DNA of 64,000 nt, from positions 1,732,003 through 1,796,002 of the forward strand of contig CM055101.1 of the NCBI GenBank assembly GCA_029204225.1. Direction: 5' to 3'. The stretch's first letter is position 1. Each line of letters begins with the position of its first letter. The notes under the pieces are model-generated. The model did not search any database and was not told the origin of the DNA. It saw nothing but the letters and a program-made list of their open reading frames with translations. This stretch comes from Diphasiastrum complanatum. Its lineage: Eukaryota > Streptophyta > Lycopodiopsida > Lycopodiales > Lycopodiaceae. A program made the translations under genes and the position numbers. Positions 11,162 through 23,194 of the stretch are shown piece by piece.

Positions 11162-11439
11162 CATGGAGGTTCAGCTCCATGATAGAGATGATAAACGTAA
11201 TAAACTTCAGGAGGAAGCCGAAATGCTAGTAGTGAGCTGCTCGAAGGAAGGAACACACCACCATCAAGGGGACTACGCCAAGGACTGATAGAACTACACA
11301 ACCACAACAACAAACTGGGGGATTTTTAAAAGGAGATCAAACTTGGGTTCCCATAACGCGACAACCAAGTGTTAAGCGGACAAGAACTGTTGGATTTCTA
11401 TCCTCTCCATCCCTATTCATTAAGTTGTTCTAAATCGAC

Positions 11440-11690
11440 ATGGGACACAAGAATACCGGCGGTTATTTCGGTATATCAAAATACAAAAATATAACAACCA
11501 AGAAAACACCCTTATCTTTAGTATATGGGATGTATCTCATATTGCCTATTCAATTTGATGTGCCCATATATCGAATTCAAGAATTCACAGGAGACATCTC
11601 CAATAAGGTAATAAATGAAAAACTTCACAGGATCCGGCCTTTGAAAATAATTGCAGCCAAACCTTCAAAACAGATCATTACTTAAGGTTT
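11440..11690 (+). pseudogene. Possible gypsy integrase C-terminal scrap
   Basis: An 81-codon frame contains TPLSLVYGMYLILPIQFDV, resembling the gypsy integrase pattern TPF.LVYG....LPIE. Nothing else of the element is visible on either side. Assignment rests on this one motif. Confidence 0.4.
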
Positions 11691-11699
11691 ATTGTAACA

Positions 11700-12140
11700 T
11701 CCAATGATAAGATCTTGAATGTCCAAAAAAACTCATCGAAACATTGAATAGAGCTGCTAGTTGATTTCTATTATCCATTACTATGGATGATATACATAAA
11801 ATGAAAAGATAAATATAGTGAATACTTTGAAGGTATGAAAGAATATATTCGTAGTCGTGAGAATCATTTGACACATACGATTTGGATCGCTTATAAAAGA
11901 GATGATTTGGTTAAATTTATAGCCAAAACCTTATATAATGTGCAGCTGTTATATGGAAGACTCGAGCACTGGTCACTTACAAAAAAAGATGTACCCTCTT
12001 TACATATGCTCAAGAAGAAAAGTTCTGCTGCATCAAGTGATTCTTCTGATGCAATTCATGTTATAACTTTGTTCACATACAAACTGAAGCAGCTGGGACA
12101 TCGACAAGCAAAGATGTACCCCAAAAAAACAATTGATGAT
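11700..12140. other. No recognised gene between LTR modules
   Basis: An open frame of 121 codons on the plus strand (11835-12200) has no recognised domain and runs into the LTR copy, so it is probably fortuitous. Confidence 0.4.
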
Positions 12141-12149
12141 CGATGCAAC

Positions 12150-12790
12150 AATAGAGATTGGTCATTTTTTTTTCAACATCGAGTGCGAATTTTTGTATAG
12201 ATTACAACAATGATGTTGTATCCATTTGGGCAGTCCCAAATTTTCATATTCAAACTTTTATAGATTTTTGGAAGGAGCACGTTACAACAATTCATCTACA
12301 TTTGGAGGACCTGCTCAATCTGAGAATGAGGACATGTGAAAACATGGCATGATCTAGTTGCCTCTTATTTCGATCTACATAATGCAAAATAATTATTTCT
12401 TATGATAGTTTTTTTGTTGTTTTAAAAAAAATGAGCTTAGAATAGATTAAGTGTATTTCGATACCAGGTCGAAGATCAAATCGATCCATGGTCGATTTTC
12501 ATTTCGACCTAGAGTCCATATGTTATTATGATCCTTGTCAAAAGTGGTTATGGAACTTAAGACAAATATTTCATATTTAGAATAGCTACGAGGCTATATA
12601 AAGAGCATTTGTTCTCGCATATTTCTTTGAAATGAAATGAAGTGAAGTTAGTGAGTTAGTCTATTTTCATTCTCAAGTCACTGATAGTTATTAGTATCGC
12701 TTAGACTAATATCCACCTACATTTCCAAGGGAAAGCCAGTCCTATAATGGACAAGCTTGATGGAGCCAATTACCCTCTGTAGAAATTTAA
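12150..12790 (+). repeat. LTR and leader of copia element, copy B
   Basis: Second copy of 9985-10620, about 2.16 kb downstream in direct orientation, with the same order: 64-codon frame, LTR promoter block (GGCTATATAAAGAGCATT near 12592), leader hairpin near 12683, then gag. Differences from copy A are scattered substitutions and short indels. Confidence 0.7.
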
Positions 12791-12791
12791 G

Positions 12792-13500
12792 ATGAGAATT
12801 GTGCTAATGGCTAAGGAATTGTATGACATTGTTATAGGTGCAGAGGTAAAAAATGAAGCTGACGATGTTGCAATCTCTCAATGGAAGCTGAAGGATGGCA
12901 AAGCCTTTGCGCTAATCATCTTCAATATATCAAACACTCAAATTGGCCATGTGTATGAAGCTCCGATCTCCAAGGAAGTCTGGGAAAGCTTGAGCACTCT
13001 GTACGATGTGTGCGACGTAGCTTCCAAGCTACATCTAAGAAAGAACATTTTCTCCCTCAAGATGACCAACGAAGATTCCCTACAGAATCACATCAACCAA
13101 TTCAAGAATCTGCTAAAGCAAATGGCCACTTTTGGTTCTGTCATAGATGATCAAGATGTAGTAATGACACTGCTTTCAAGCTTTCCAAGCTCATATGACA
13201 GCTGGGTGATGATCATCTTGACACACCCTGAATTGACTCTTTCAAGAGTCATGACAATGTTGTGTTAGGAAGAGAGGAGATGGAACAAAGTCTCTGGTTC
13301 CTCAAGTGTCGACTCTCATGCCTTATACACCAACAAAGGCTCAATTTAGCAAAAGAAGAAAGGCCCAACGCAACCAAAGCTAAATCATGAACCGACACAA
13401 CGTCAAGAATAGTCAAACTAGCCGACAAAGAATTAGTTGTTCTGCACATATTCCGGCGAACCAACCACAAGATCCAAGATTTTCGAATATTAAAAACCTA
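12792..13500 (+). pseudogene. Ty1/copia gag, copy B
   Basis: A 158-codon frame parallels copy A (WKLKDGKAFALIIFNIS, SKEVWESLSTLYD, LHLRKNIFSLKM). A TAG at 13267-13269 stops it where copy A reads on (GTTGTGTTAGGAAGAG here, GTTGTTGCAGGAAGAG there). Beyond it the remnant of the zinc-knuckle region can be followed to about 13500 with more stops. Confidence 0.82.
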
Positions 13501-13639
13501 TAGAAATGTGTATTTGAACTTATCTGATTTGTGCAATGCATTGGTAATATTTTTGTGTATACTAAAGCTAACCACTTATTTTGCAAGTAAACAAAATACT
13601 TCCAAATCACGTTCTTTTGGACTTGTAAATTATGAATTT

Positions 13640-14740
13640 TGTTTGTGTGACATCGCGGAAGTTTAGATTAATCTTCAACATTTTCATTCTGTGCATTTTG
13701 AACTATGTTTCGCATAGTCTATATTTTTGAATTGTATTGTCGCACAATTTACATTTTTGGGTCATAAGGAAAAATTCATCCCTAGGTCTAAAACACTTAG
13801 AAAATAACTCTGAGAACTTTTCCTGACACTATTGCATTTTTTGCATTTTTGTGAAAAAGGTGACACTATCACTAAAATGGCTTAGAAAGGTTTTTAGACC
13901 CTTAGAAAAATGACACTCGCCCTTAGAAAAGCGAGATTTTCCTTCGAACTAGTTTATGCCCTAAAGTCGGCTTTTTTGCCCTTTGAGAAAAAGCGACATT
14001 GTCACCAAATGCCTTCCAGATAAAAGTGAAGGTTCCCTTTAAAAAGCGACACTGCTCTTAAAGTCGCAAAAATGTTCTTGAATCTAAAGGCAGAAGGCCT
14101 ACAGCGTGAAGGCACTGTCCAACGGGCAGAAGGTAGCTAATGCACGAGCAAAAGGAGAAGGTCAAACGACACGACATGACACGAAACTCTTTGTGCTCCA
14201 AAGGACCAGGGAGATCAAACAAGTACCATATAGTACAGCTTTCTGATTTGATATGATGACGTCAGTAGAAGAGCATTAGGACGTGCCTAATCCACCACTC
14301 TTGTAATCTAAGATTAGTTGTAAATCATTTAATCTCTCTAATCCGAAATGTTACTCTCAATATATGTATTGCTAGAAGCATCAAGAAGTAGGCAATCAGG
14401 AAGATAGTCATGGACATAGAGTGAGTTTACATCAGTAGCTAGTCATACTTTTCGTGAGAGAGAACATCTCCTTCGTGCCAATGTGCTAATCTGGGAAGCA
14501 GACAGTTCTCAAAAAAAATATTGTAAATTCAGTTTTGATAATAGAAGTGATTTTCTCAATGCTCTATTTTGTGATGTGTATGATTTACAATATTGGAATG
14601 CATGCTAGTAGTAGATAAATTTCTATTGTTGTTTTTTCAACATTATTTGATGTTTACAAATCTAGTTTTTACAACAGATTGTCAGAAGATCTAGTGCTTG
14701 GAAGAGAATTAGACCGTAGTTAGTAGCAGTAGCTAGTCTT
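13640..14740 (+). repeat. LTR-like region upstream of decayed copia element
   Basis: It precedes the gag start at about 14898. Part of it (14176-14272, including CTCCAAAGGACCAGGGAGATC) recurs at 48238-48345, which shows it is a dispersed repeat. Between 13850 and 14060 it carries several spaced copies of a motif like AAAAAGCGACACTGTC. LTR ends are not clear, so limits are approximate. Confidence 0.55.
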
Positions 14741-14897
14741 GCCAAGTTGGATCTATCCGGTCTTCATCGCGTTTCGCTTCATTTCGTTTCGTTTTGTTTC
14801 AATTTGCTATGTTTCATTTCGCTTCGCAACTATTTCCCATCAGTGGAATTAGAGCCATGGCTTTCGATTATCAAAACTCTGTCTGATTCCTTTAGGC

Positions 14898-17405
14898 TAT
14901 GGCATCCACTAGCAGCATTCAATCAAAGATCTGCACAATCTTTGACTTGTCAGGATCAAACTTCCTAGGATGGAAGGAGAAGGTCTATGGCCCTGGGTTG
15001 ATGGCATAGAAGAGATCCCCACAACCACGGGCAAAGAGCTACGTGAATGGAGAGAGAAGAATGACAAGGCAATAGTTGTGTTGTCCTTATCCATTGAAGA
15101 CAGCTTGACACTTGATCTAGCCACACTCTCCAAAGCAAAGGAAATGTGGGATACTTGGTTGACTAGATTTCGAATGAAATCACAAAGCCAAATTATGCTT
15201 CTTGAAGACCAGCTGACCAATGGTAAAGACCTCACTTCCTTCATTAGAAAGATGAAGGACCTGTTCCTCTCGCTGCACAAGTTTAGAACAGAGAATGCAG
15301 TCTCAGCAGAGAAGCAGCTCACTACCTGCTGCGATCTCTACCAAGATTGTTTCAAATGACCCGAACACTACTTGCTAAATATCCAGAGATGACCCTTGAG
15401 AAGGCTATAATCGAGATCAGAGAAGAGGTGGAAGCCCGTGAACACCTTGATGACAAGGATAACTTTGATCAAGCTCTCTACAGCAACAAAGAGAAGTAGA
15501 AGAACAATTTCAAGCCTAAGAGGGAGTCAGACTAAAGACAAGATCGAAGGTAGCAGTCAAAGGGAGCGGAAGAAGACAAATGGAAGAGCAGAAACAAACC
15601 GAGACAACAGAATGGTGAGAATAAGACCTGCACGAGATGAACATGAGAAGGCCATACTATTGATAAGTGATGGCTCAATCTAAAGATAGAGTGCATCCAT
15701 TGTCACAAGAAGGGTCATAGCTCATTCTACGTGGAGGAATCAGAGTCCTCCAAGATGGCCAAAGATAGAGCCAACAACGACAATAACCCAACAGCTTACT
15801 TGTGTGCTGATGTCTGTGCGACATCAACTTCAGATACACAAGAGATAATTATTGATTCAGGTGCAACGTCACACTTTGTGGCAATGAGACACGTGATCAC
15901 TGATTATCAAGAATCAGAATCGTCCAGATATATAATTTTGGGAGATGGTTCTAGACACAAAGTTAGCGAAACTGGAGCGTTGTGGTTAAGCACCAAAGGA
16001 AGAGACAGAAGGCTCGACGATACTCCATACGTGCCCACTCTTCAGAAGGACCTACTATCTATTGTTAAAATGGTAGGACTAACAATCACCTTTGAGGGCG
16101 ATACCTATGAAGTGGTTGAATCCGCAACCACTCAGTTTGTCACCACAAGAAAGCAAAAGGAGAACCTGTATCTTCAAGATCCGAGTACCTTCAGAGTAAA
16201 CTCATCAGATCAACAAATTGATGGATATTATATGGCACAGGAGGCTGTATCACATGAATATAGTTGCTCTATACAATGCTAGTCGGAGCAGAGCATTCAT
16301 TGGTGTCAACATCAAAGATGCAGCATGCTTGAAGTCCTGCGATGCCTGTAACAAAGACAAGATGTCACATATACCATTCACCAAGGACCCTTTTAGAATG
16401 AAAGAATGCATGAAACTAGTACACTCTGACGTCTGTGGATGGTTTGATGTGGTCTCCTTGGGAGGTTCAAAGTACTACATCACTTTTATTGATGACTTCA
16501 ACAAGTTTGCTGCCGTGTACTTTATCCACAACAAGTCAGAGGCCCTGGACAAATTCATGGAGTTCATGAATTGGGCTTAGAAATAAACTGACAAGAAGAT
16601 GAAGCAGCGGAGAACAGACAGAGGAGGAGAATACGTCTCCAAATGCTTTGCAAAGTTTTTACTAGCAAAGGCATACTTCACTTGAAGACTGTAGACTACA
16701 CACCATAGCACAATGGTGTGGTAGAGAGGAGAAATCAGACTCTCATGGAAGTTGCAAGATAAATCATGGCCTATTCAAAGGCATCAAAACTTTTATGGGC
16801 TGAAGTAGTAGCTACAACTAACTACCTTCAGAACATGATAGGTAGATCCAGTGTTGCACATACCACACCACACGAGGTTTGGCGAGGCAACAAACCAAGT
16901 TTGACACATGTGCACATTTTTAAATGTGTCGCATATGCCCACATTCCAGATCAGAAAAGAAATAAGTTGGATGAAAAGGTGGAGTATGGATTCCTCGTAG
17001 GATATGATGTTCATTCATCATACTACAGGATCTACATGCTTGACAGCAAACAGATTAAGACTGTTAGAGATGTCAGATTTGCTTGTCGCCTCCATCGATG
17101 TATCTATGGTCTCAAGCAAGCATCACGAGCTTGGTACAAAAAGCTCGATAGTGTTCTGAAGTCTCTAGAAATTACTCCTACAGCACCTGACTGTAATGTG
17201 TATATAAAAAGAATAGAAAGGAAATTTGTGATTCTAATGATATTTGTACATGACACTATAATGATAGGAAGTTGTCTGATGTTGATGAATGACATGAAGA
17301 TTTAGATAGTTACAAACTACGAGATCACGGATATGGGAGAAGCGACAAAATGTCTGGGGCTGCAAATCAAAAGAGACCGAACAACTGCACTTGAACTGTG
17401 GAAGC
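14898..17405 (+). pseudogene. Decayed Ty1/copia gag-pol
   Basis: Plus-strand domains in order: gag (14898-15360) with FDLSGSNFLGWKEKV; a degenerate zinc knuckle CIHCHKKGH near 15690; protease with IIIDSGATSHFV near 15850; gag-pre-integrase and integrase (16218-16850) with WHRRLYHMNIV, LVHSDVCG, and degenerate DRGGEYVS and NGVVERRN motifs; then RT. RT is internally deleted: the frame jumps from KTVRDVRF to RLHRCIYGLKQASRAWY near 17085, losing the first catalytic block, and the YVDD site reads FVHDT. RT ends near TDMGEATKCLGLQIKRDR (17320-17375). RNase H is missing and there are many stops and frameshifts. Confidence 0.9.
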
Positions 17406-18420
17406 CTAGTCGTTATAGAATTCCACAAAATCTGTAAAATGTGTAATATGAAAGGTTTATCATTCCCCAAGAGAGAGACAAATTTTCTCTTTTGGTTTGA
17501 TAAGTGTACAAAGGGTAATGGAATGAGTGAAGAGTATAATATCCAGAAACGGATACTACAATGACATATCTAGTTATCCAAAGATATTGAGTAGATTAGC
17601 GTCCAGAAACATCAACATGAAACGATTTAGTTAAGTTATGAAATTTTAGAAGGGAACCTTATCTTCTAGGACCAATAGAATAAACACTAAGCTATTCGTT
17701 TATTAGAGATAAATGAATAGATTTCACAAAACAAAATTTAATAGGCAATTGATTCTTCTTATTGAGCACAAGGAATTAGTTCTTATCACTAGAAAGAAAC
17801 AAGACAGAACGACAATTATGTTTCTTATCTGAGCACATAGTTCATTTAGAAATAAAAGAGGTTCTAGTTATGCATATTCTTATCAACTTCGGCCGATTTC
17901 CTACACACAAATAGTTAGAATTGTATCTCCACAGATATTGCTTGTAAATCCACGTTAGCAACTGAAATTCTATACAAGATGGAAAGTGTGCCACCAACAT
18001 ACATGTATAAGAACAGTTATAGAAATTCTGAAAGTGTGTTCGCTCAATTGATAAGAGGTGTAGCAACAGTCAGAGAAAAGGAATGCACAAGCTTAAGAAA
18101 AATTGGCTCTCTCTCCTCTATTGCTAACGAAAATCTACGTGAATACAAGTGAGTCGGTGTTGCTCTCTTATAGAGACACACACAAGGCTTAGGTGTCCCT
18201 CACCAACCATTAGAGTATCGGTTGGGAGCTGACATACATCGTTCTAAAACGTCACCAGCAATCAATGCTATGAATTTCTAAGATGCAAATAGGCCTTTAC
18301 ATGGATTTAGGCACTATCGCATATTTACATGTACAAAAATTCAAAAATTTAACATTATATGACAAATATTAGGATCATGTGGCCTCCACATATCACTCCC
18401 TTCCTCACTTGAGAAGCGAC
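17406..18420. other. No recognised gene
   Basis: AT-rich sequence after the copia RT remnant. No domain, LTR boundary, or shared repeat recognised. Confidence 0.45.
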
Positions 18421-18429
18421 TCACGAACA

Positions 18430-19230
18430 ACCGATCAAGTTCTTCTAGCACTTTTTCCGGTTTTTGGTTTTCTATAGAAAATTGCCTTTGCTCTAGCTTC
18501 ATTTTCTTCATTTTGATGCTCCAATGTCCTTCTAGTTGTCCTCAAAAAGTAATCATTCATAGTAAGGTAATTTTCATTGAATGAGAGGTCTGGATAACTT
18601 TCCACTCATTGGTTTCCCATTGGACCAATTAACACATCAATCAGAATATTATTCATAAGGTGATCATACTAACTTGCTTCAATCAGTACTTCAGACATCT
18701 CAGCAGTGGGTACAATCAAGAATAAGGTTCCTTCTGTATATTGGAAAAAGGTATTCTTTATGTACAAATTTCGGGTCCACAAAAGGGCAAATGAAAGAAG
18801 AGAAACAATATATACATATATATATGTATAGTAGGAAAGAGTTTTCAGCTCGGAGGAGATTTTGGTCTTTCTACTCCGTTAAATATTGAGAGTAATTCAT
18901 TTTCCAATTTGTGTATGGTGTCCACAGATCATGGTAAGTAAGTACTTCAATAGAAGAGGAAAAAAACTTTGGTTTTGTTTCATGAATATCAAAGAGATTC
19001 AATGTATCTATTTTAGTCATGTGCTCATTCAGAGTAGGTATAATATTGTTTTCAATTTTCCTAATATATTCTAGGATGTACATGGATAAACATCTAGTTA
19101 CTATATGTACAAATTCAGCACGAACATTAAATTGATTTTGTACAACTGCTAGGGCTAATATTCCTCTCTAGTGAATTGATAATTTAGCCTTGAAGCAAAA
19201 TAAATTTATGTAAGTCCAAGGACTGCCCCA
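18430..19230 (-). other. Unrecognised decayed minus-strand coding stretches
   Basis: Several minus-strand stretches read like protein rather than noise, for example MNDYFLRTTRRTLEHQNEE (near 18560) and the 70-codon frame 18871-19083 with MYILEYIRKIENNIIPTLN, preceded upstream by FNVRAEFVHIVTRC. Stops and frame changes separate them. I do not recognise the family; a retroelement gag is possible but not shown. Confidence 0.3.
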
Positions 19231-19949
19231 ATGTTCCTTGGTATAACCAAGAAGTTGAGGCATAAAAAGGTAATCAGATTTTCATTGAAGCTCAACGCTA
19301 CATGGGGGGGTAGAAAGGTGCTAGACCTTGTTGAAATTCCTGAAATACTAATCGAATCAAGGCATATGTTACCTTTGTGCTCTTCATGATTGCACTGTCA
19401 CTTGGTTTGCCGGTACTTGTCGGTGCTTCTTGTTAGGGGGGTGTTTTATCCCTTAACTACCTGACACTAATTATGGGAACATAACCCCTAATACACTGAG
19501 AGCATTCTCTAATATCAACGGCAATAGAATCTATTATGAACTAATACAATGTATTAGAATCTAATTTAGTATGATTCTATTGGACCTGGTTACATTCCAC
19601 ATCATCAACATATTCCAAAACACTACCACAACTCAAAAGAGAAGAATTATTATAACCTACTGTCCATACAACAATTACAACAAGTTTCTGTTAGGCTTTG
19701 TGCAACATTTCTAGTATCATGCTACTATGAGGATGGCTGCACATGTCTCAAACTCAATTCTAGACTAGCAATCCAGGACATGTTTTATCAACCAAACTGT
19801 GCCTTCACAATTAATAGAGGGTTTTCAAGCCTCTAGAGATATAATTGATGAAGGGGTATACAATCATTCTTAATCTCATTCCTATCTCACTTGCCTCAGG
19901 AGCTCCTGAGCTACTTTCCAATCATATTCATCGAAGATCTCTCCTATAG

Positions 19950-20321
19950 TTATTTCAAGCATTTGTACTGTTGGCTGAAGTTTGAACTGGAATTGAATCG
20001 TGATTGAGGTGGGTCCATTTTTTGTTCAAGATTGGGCTCAGGATCTGGATCAGGATCAGGATCTGGATTTGGATTTGGATCAGGATCTGGCTTAGGATCT
20101 GGATTTGGATCAAGATCGGGATCAACATCTGATTCAGGATCAGGATTAGGATTACCAACAGTCTCAGAAGTTTCAGGTTCAAGTTTTGTTTCGAGTTTAT
20201 CGAGTAGGTTATTGAAATAAACTTTGGTTTCTTGATAAGTGGTAAAAGGTGGTGAGCTGTGATGAAAGGATTGTTGAAGTATTTTGAAAAAGTTCTTACA
20301 AAGGCTTATGTATCCTTCCAA
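19950..20321 (-). CDS. Hypothetical protein with Asp-Pro repeat (123 codons)
   Basis: Minus-strand frame starting MEGYISLCKNFFKILQQSF, then a segment YFNNLLDKLETKLEPETSE, then about 40 residues of DPDP/NPDP repeats (20035-20145), ending at YKCLK. The repeat arises from an imperfect GGATCT/GGATCA hexamer array, read on the other strand as Gly-Ser. The flanking segments are non-repetitive and look protein-like, which favours the minus frame. No domain recognised. It may be an exon of a longer decayed gene; function unknown. Confidence 0.35.
   Translation of the reverse strand: MEGYISLCKNFFKILQQSFHHSSPPFTTYQETKVYFNNLLDKLETKLEPETSETVGNPNPDPESDVDPDLDPNPDPKPDPDPNPNPDPDPDPDPEPNLEQKMDPPQSRFNSSSNFSQQYKCLK
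20035..20145. repeat. Imperfect hexamer array (GGATCW)
   Basis: Repeats of GGATCT, GGATCA and GGATTT in tandem with few interruptions. It encodes Asp-Pro on the minus strand. Confidence 0.85.
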
Positions 20322-20353
20322 ATGCTTAACTCTAGAACTGCTTGACTTGCTTC

Positions 20354-20425
20354 AAAGGGACGACTGACTACTGATTTAAAGGGACGACTGACTACTGATT
20401 TAAAGGGACGACTGACTACTGATTT
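20354..20425. repeat. Perfect 24-bp tandem repeat, three units
   Basis: Three identical 24-bp units, each beginning AAAGGGACGACTGACTACTG, at 20354-20377, 20378-20401 and 20402-20425. Perfect identity suggests recent expansion. Confidence 0.95.
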
Positions 20426-20429
20426 AAAC

Positions 20430-21420
20430 TACATGAGTATGTATATGCAAATTTTAGAGCATTGATTCACAACAACACAGAGCAAGCTTTAGGATGTATA
20501 AGTCTGGATATACGTCAGTGTAATGTAACAGTGATTCCGAATGTTAACATCACTGCGGATTGCACCACAAGCGAAAAGCCTTCTAGTTGAATGGGCCAAA
20601 GCGGATGAGGATCCAGTAGCTCCATTAAGTTCCAAGCAATCGATTATTCGATTACACATGCAATCAAATAACCAATGAGTTTTAAGACAATCTTAGCAAT
20701 GAATTTACGGTTGCTCGCATATGACAACATCAAGGCTACTGACCAGAGTTACAATCACAAGCACGTCCGACAAGGTGAGGCTTATCAACTGTCAGGAATA
20801 GAAGTATTCAAAGTAGAAAGCTTATGAAAGAGAGTAGGAAAACTTGAAGACTCAAACTCTCTCTATGATCTCCTGAAATACTCGATGGTTGTATTGAAGG
20901 ATAAGTGGTGTACATATAGGGAACAAACACAAAAGTACGTATCTTTTTAGTAACCGACATGCCGCTTCTTATTTAATTTAATTAACTAATTTCATCAAAT
21001 AGAAAAATTACAATTGTACATTTCCTAGGTGGCATCCTTGTCATGTAGCTTTGCTCCAATGAGAAGCAAGCACATGGAAGGTTGTGACGTTTGTTTGAGA
21101 CATAATAAATGCATCTTCTGGAATGTTCTGCTCTTAGGGCTAGTCTTCTTATTAAGGTTCATGTCATTTCATAACTGCCCTTCATGTTATAGTCCTTCCT
21201 TCAATCACATTTATTTAGGCCTCTTTATCTTTGTTATATATTTGAGTAACTTGTGATTGTCGTGATCATTAGATATTTCTTCATATTTGATATTTATCTT
21301 CATGAATTGAGTAGGTTTATTGGGGTTTTGCATCACAAAATAGTAATTCAAAAAGAATATGCATGTAATAGGGTATTACAATACGCCCTCATGAAAGACT
21401 GGAGATACTAAAGCTGAAAG
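20430..21420. other. No recognised gene
   Basis: AT-rich; short open frames only, none with a recognised domain. Confidence 0.45.
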
Positions 21421-21423
21421 AGA

Positions 21424-22450
21424 TTAATAATGTTCTGTTGGACATTCTTCCGAGCAGCAGGATCGGCCATGGAAAACACAGGCTACCAATGTTGATTCGG
21501 CACTGATTTTCCACAAGATGGCTTCTTCTATCTGCTTCTTATAGATAGTATTATCTGCCTTCAGCATCTCGATTGAGCTCTGCAATGGCTGGATAGTGAT
21601 CTCGAGCTCATTGTACTTTGCTTTGGCTTTGTCTTTCTCAATTGTAACATATCTCAACTGTTCTTGTAGGGCTTTATTCGACATTTGGAAGGCACTTCAA
21701 GTGTGTCACTCCTACTACAACAGACCTTGGAGTGTCTGAACTTGTTGTTTAAACAATATGTTCTGATTTTCGAATTGATTCGATTGGTCTTGTATTTATT
21801 CTAGCGCTTCTAGAGTTGCATCGAATCTACCTTTGGCTTCCTCTAGGGCTGTATCTTTCTTTGATAGCTCAATATGAGCTTTTTCCAGCTCCCAAGTCTT
21901 GATCGAGTGGCACCCATTTACCTTTATTTTCTTTACATCTTAGATAATGGAAGCATAAGCTCAACATTTGTTTTTCAATTTGATAACAAAAGACATGGAA
22001 GAGTATTTTAATTTTGCATTCTATTTCTCCATCTAATCTAACATTGTTGGGGTTTTGTGTACATTGACACTTGAAAAGAAATCCACAAATATTTTCAAGG
22101 AAATAAACTAACTCAATCTGACTATTTTTTATCTCGTGCTTATCTTTAATGAATTTTTTACATCATTATATAGCTTGCAACTAAATGAATATGAAACTGC
22201 AACATCTGGAGCAACCCATTCATCACTTTCAAAACTAGGTAATAGAATTGGGACTATTTGTCCAAAATCTCCTTTTGTATCAGAAATGTACATTGATTTA
22301 TAAAAAAAGATCTCATTATTAGTTTGATCTTTTGTAGTTCTACCTCGATATTGCAGTTGTCCAATATCAGTGTATATAACATCTAATACACCTGCTAGAG
22401 ATCCACTGGGCTCTCATTCATTTACGTTGGATGGATATAAATCTGCAAGA
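21424..22450 (-). other. Unrecognised minus-strand coding remnants with coiled coil
   Basis: The 86-codon frame 21424-21684 (QEQLRYVTIEKDKAKAKYN) and the region up to 21960 (ELEKAHIELSKKDTALEEA) are rich in E, K, L and Q in heptad-like spacing, so a coiled coil is likely. Further up, 22200-22385 reads DIGQLQYRGRTTKDQTNN and SFESDEWVAPDVAVSYSF. Stops divide the pieces. They could be exons of one decayed gene; no family recognised. Confidence 0.35.
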
Positions 22451-23190
22451 AAAAAATGATCAGATTGGCAAGTTTACTATTAGATATTTATTATTGACAA
22501 AAATCAAAGCATCAAAAATATCAATACTCATAGTAGCTTTTTCTGTGATCCTGACGGTTGAATCCTTGCACATTTATCTCTGAATGCATATATACATGTT
22601 GGATTAAATTTTCAGAAATAGATTTTCCTCCTGATGATGTTCTGAAAACCAAAATTATGGCCTTCCAATAAGATCGAAATGATAGTTTTGACCTTTTGTT
22701 TTTTTTGAAATGTTCTTCTTGATGATCGATGCATCAAAACCCAAGAGTTTTTTAATATTTTATAAGCACCCATAACCCATTATCATCTTTCTCGTTGAAT
22801 AGAAGCATAGAGTCAATTGAGGAGCACGACTTGATGGTGCCATTCGTAATGTGTAGGCAAAAATCTAAAACACTGAACTATGAATCTGAAAATATGCGTA
22901 GACAAAAAGCCATGAATATGAAAATGTGTGTTGGCAAAAATTTGAAACACTAATCGATTTGGCGCTAAGAATTAACTCTAGTTAACCTTCTTAGCCATGA
23001 TCTGACAATGCATATACATTAATTGTACATTCATTTTCTCATTTCAACCATCTATGATATTCATTTTCAATATTTTTGGATCTATTCGGGCAGTGATGAG
23101 CTGGAAGGGTAGGCCTCAACAACCAATATGCCTGACGAAACAACAATATATTTATAAATTTTTTATTTTATTTATATTTGGAATTAGTCA
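22451..23190. other. No recognised gene
   Basis: AT-rich. It borders the CACTA remnant, but no CACTA terminal inverted repeat could be identified. Confidence 0.45.
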
Positions 23191-23194
23191 ATCT

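Noticed and set aside
10628-13270. Two gag modules as the two ends of one element
   Set aside because: Both copies are LTR plus gag in direct orientation, without pol between them, so they are separate or tandem partial copies rather than 5' and 3' ends.
20032-20220. Plus-strand Gly-Ser repeat frame
   Set aside because: Simple translation of the hexamer array; flanks on this strand lack protein-like sequence.
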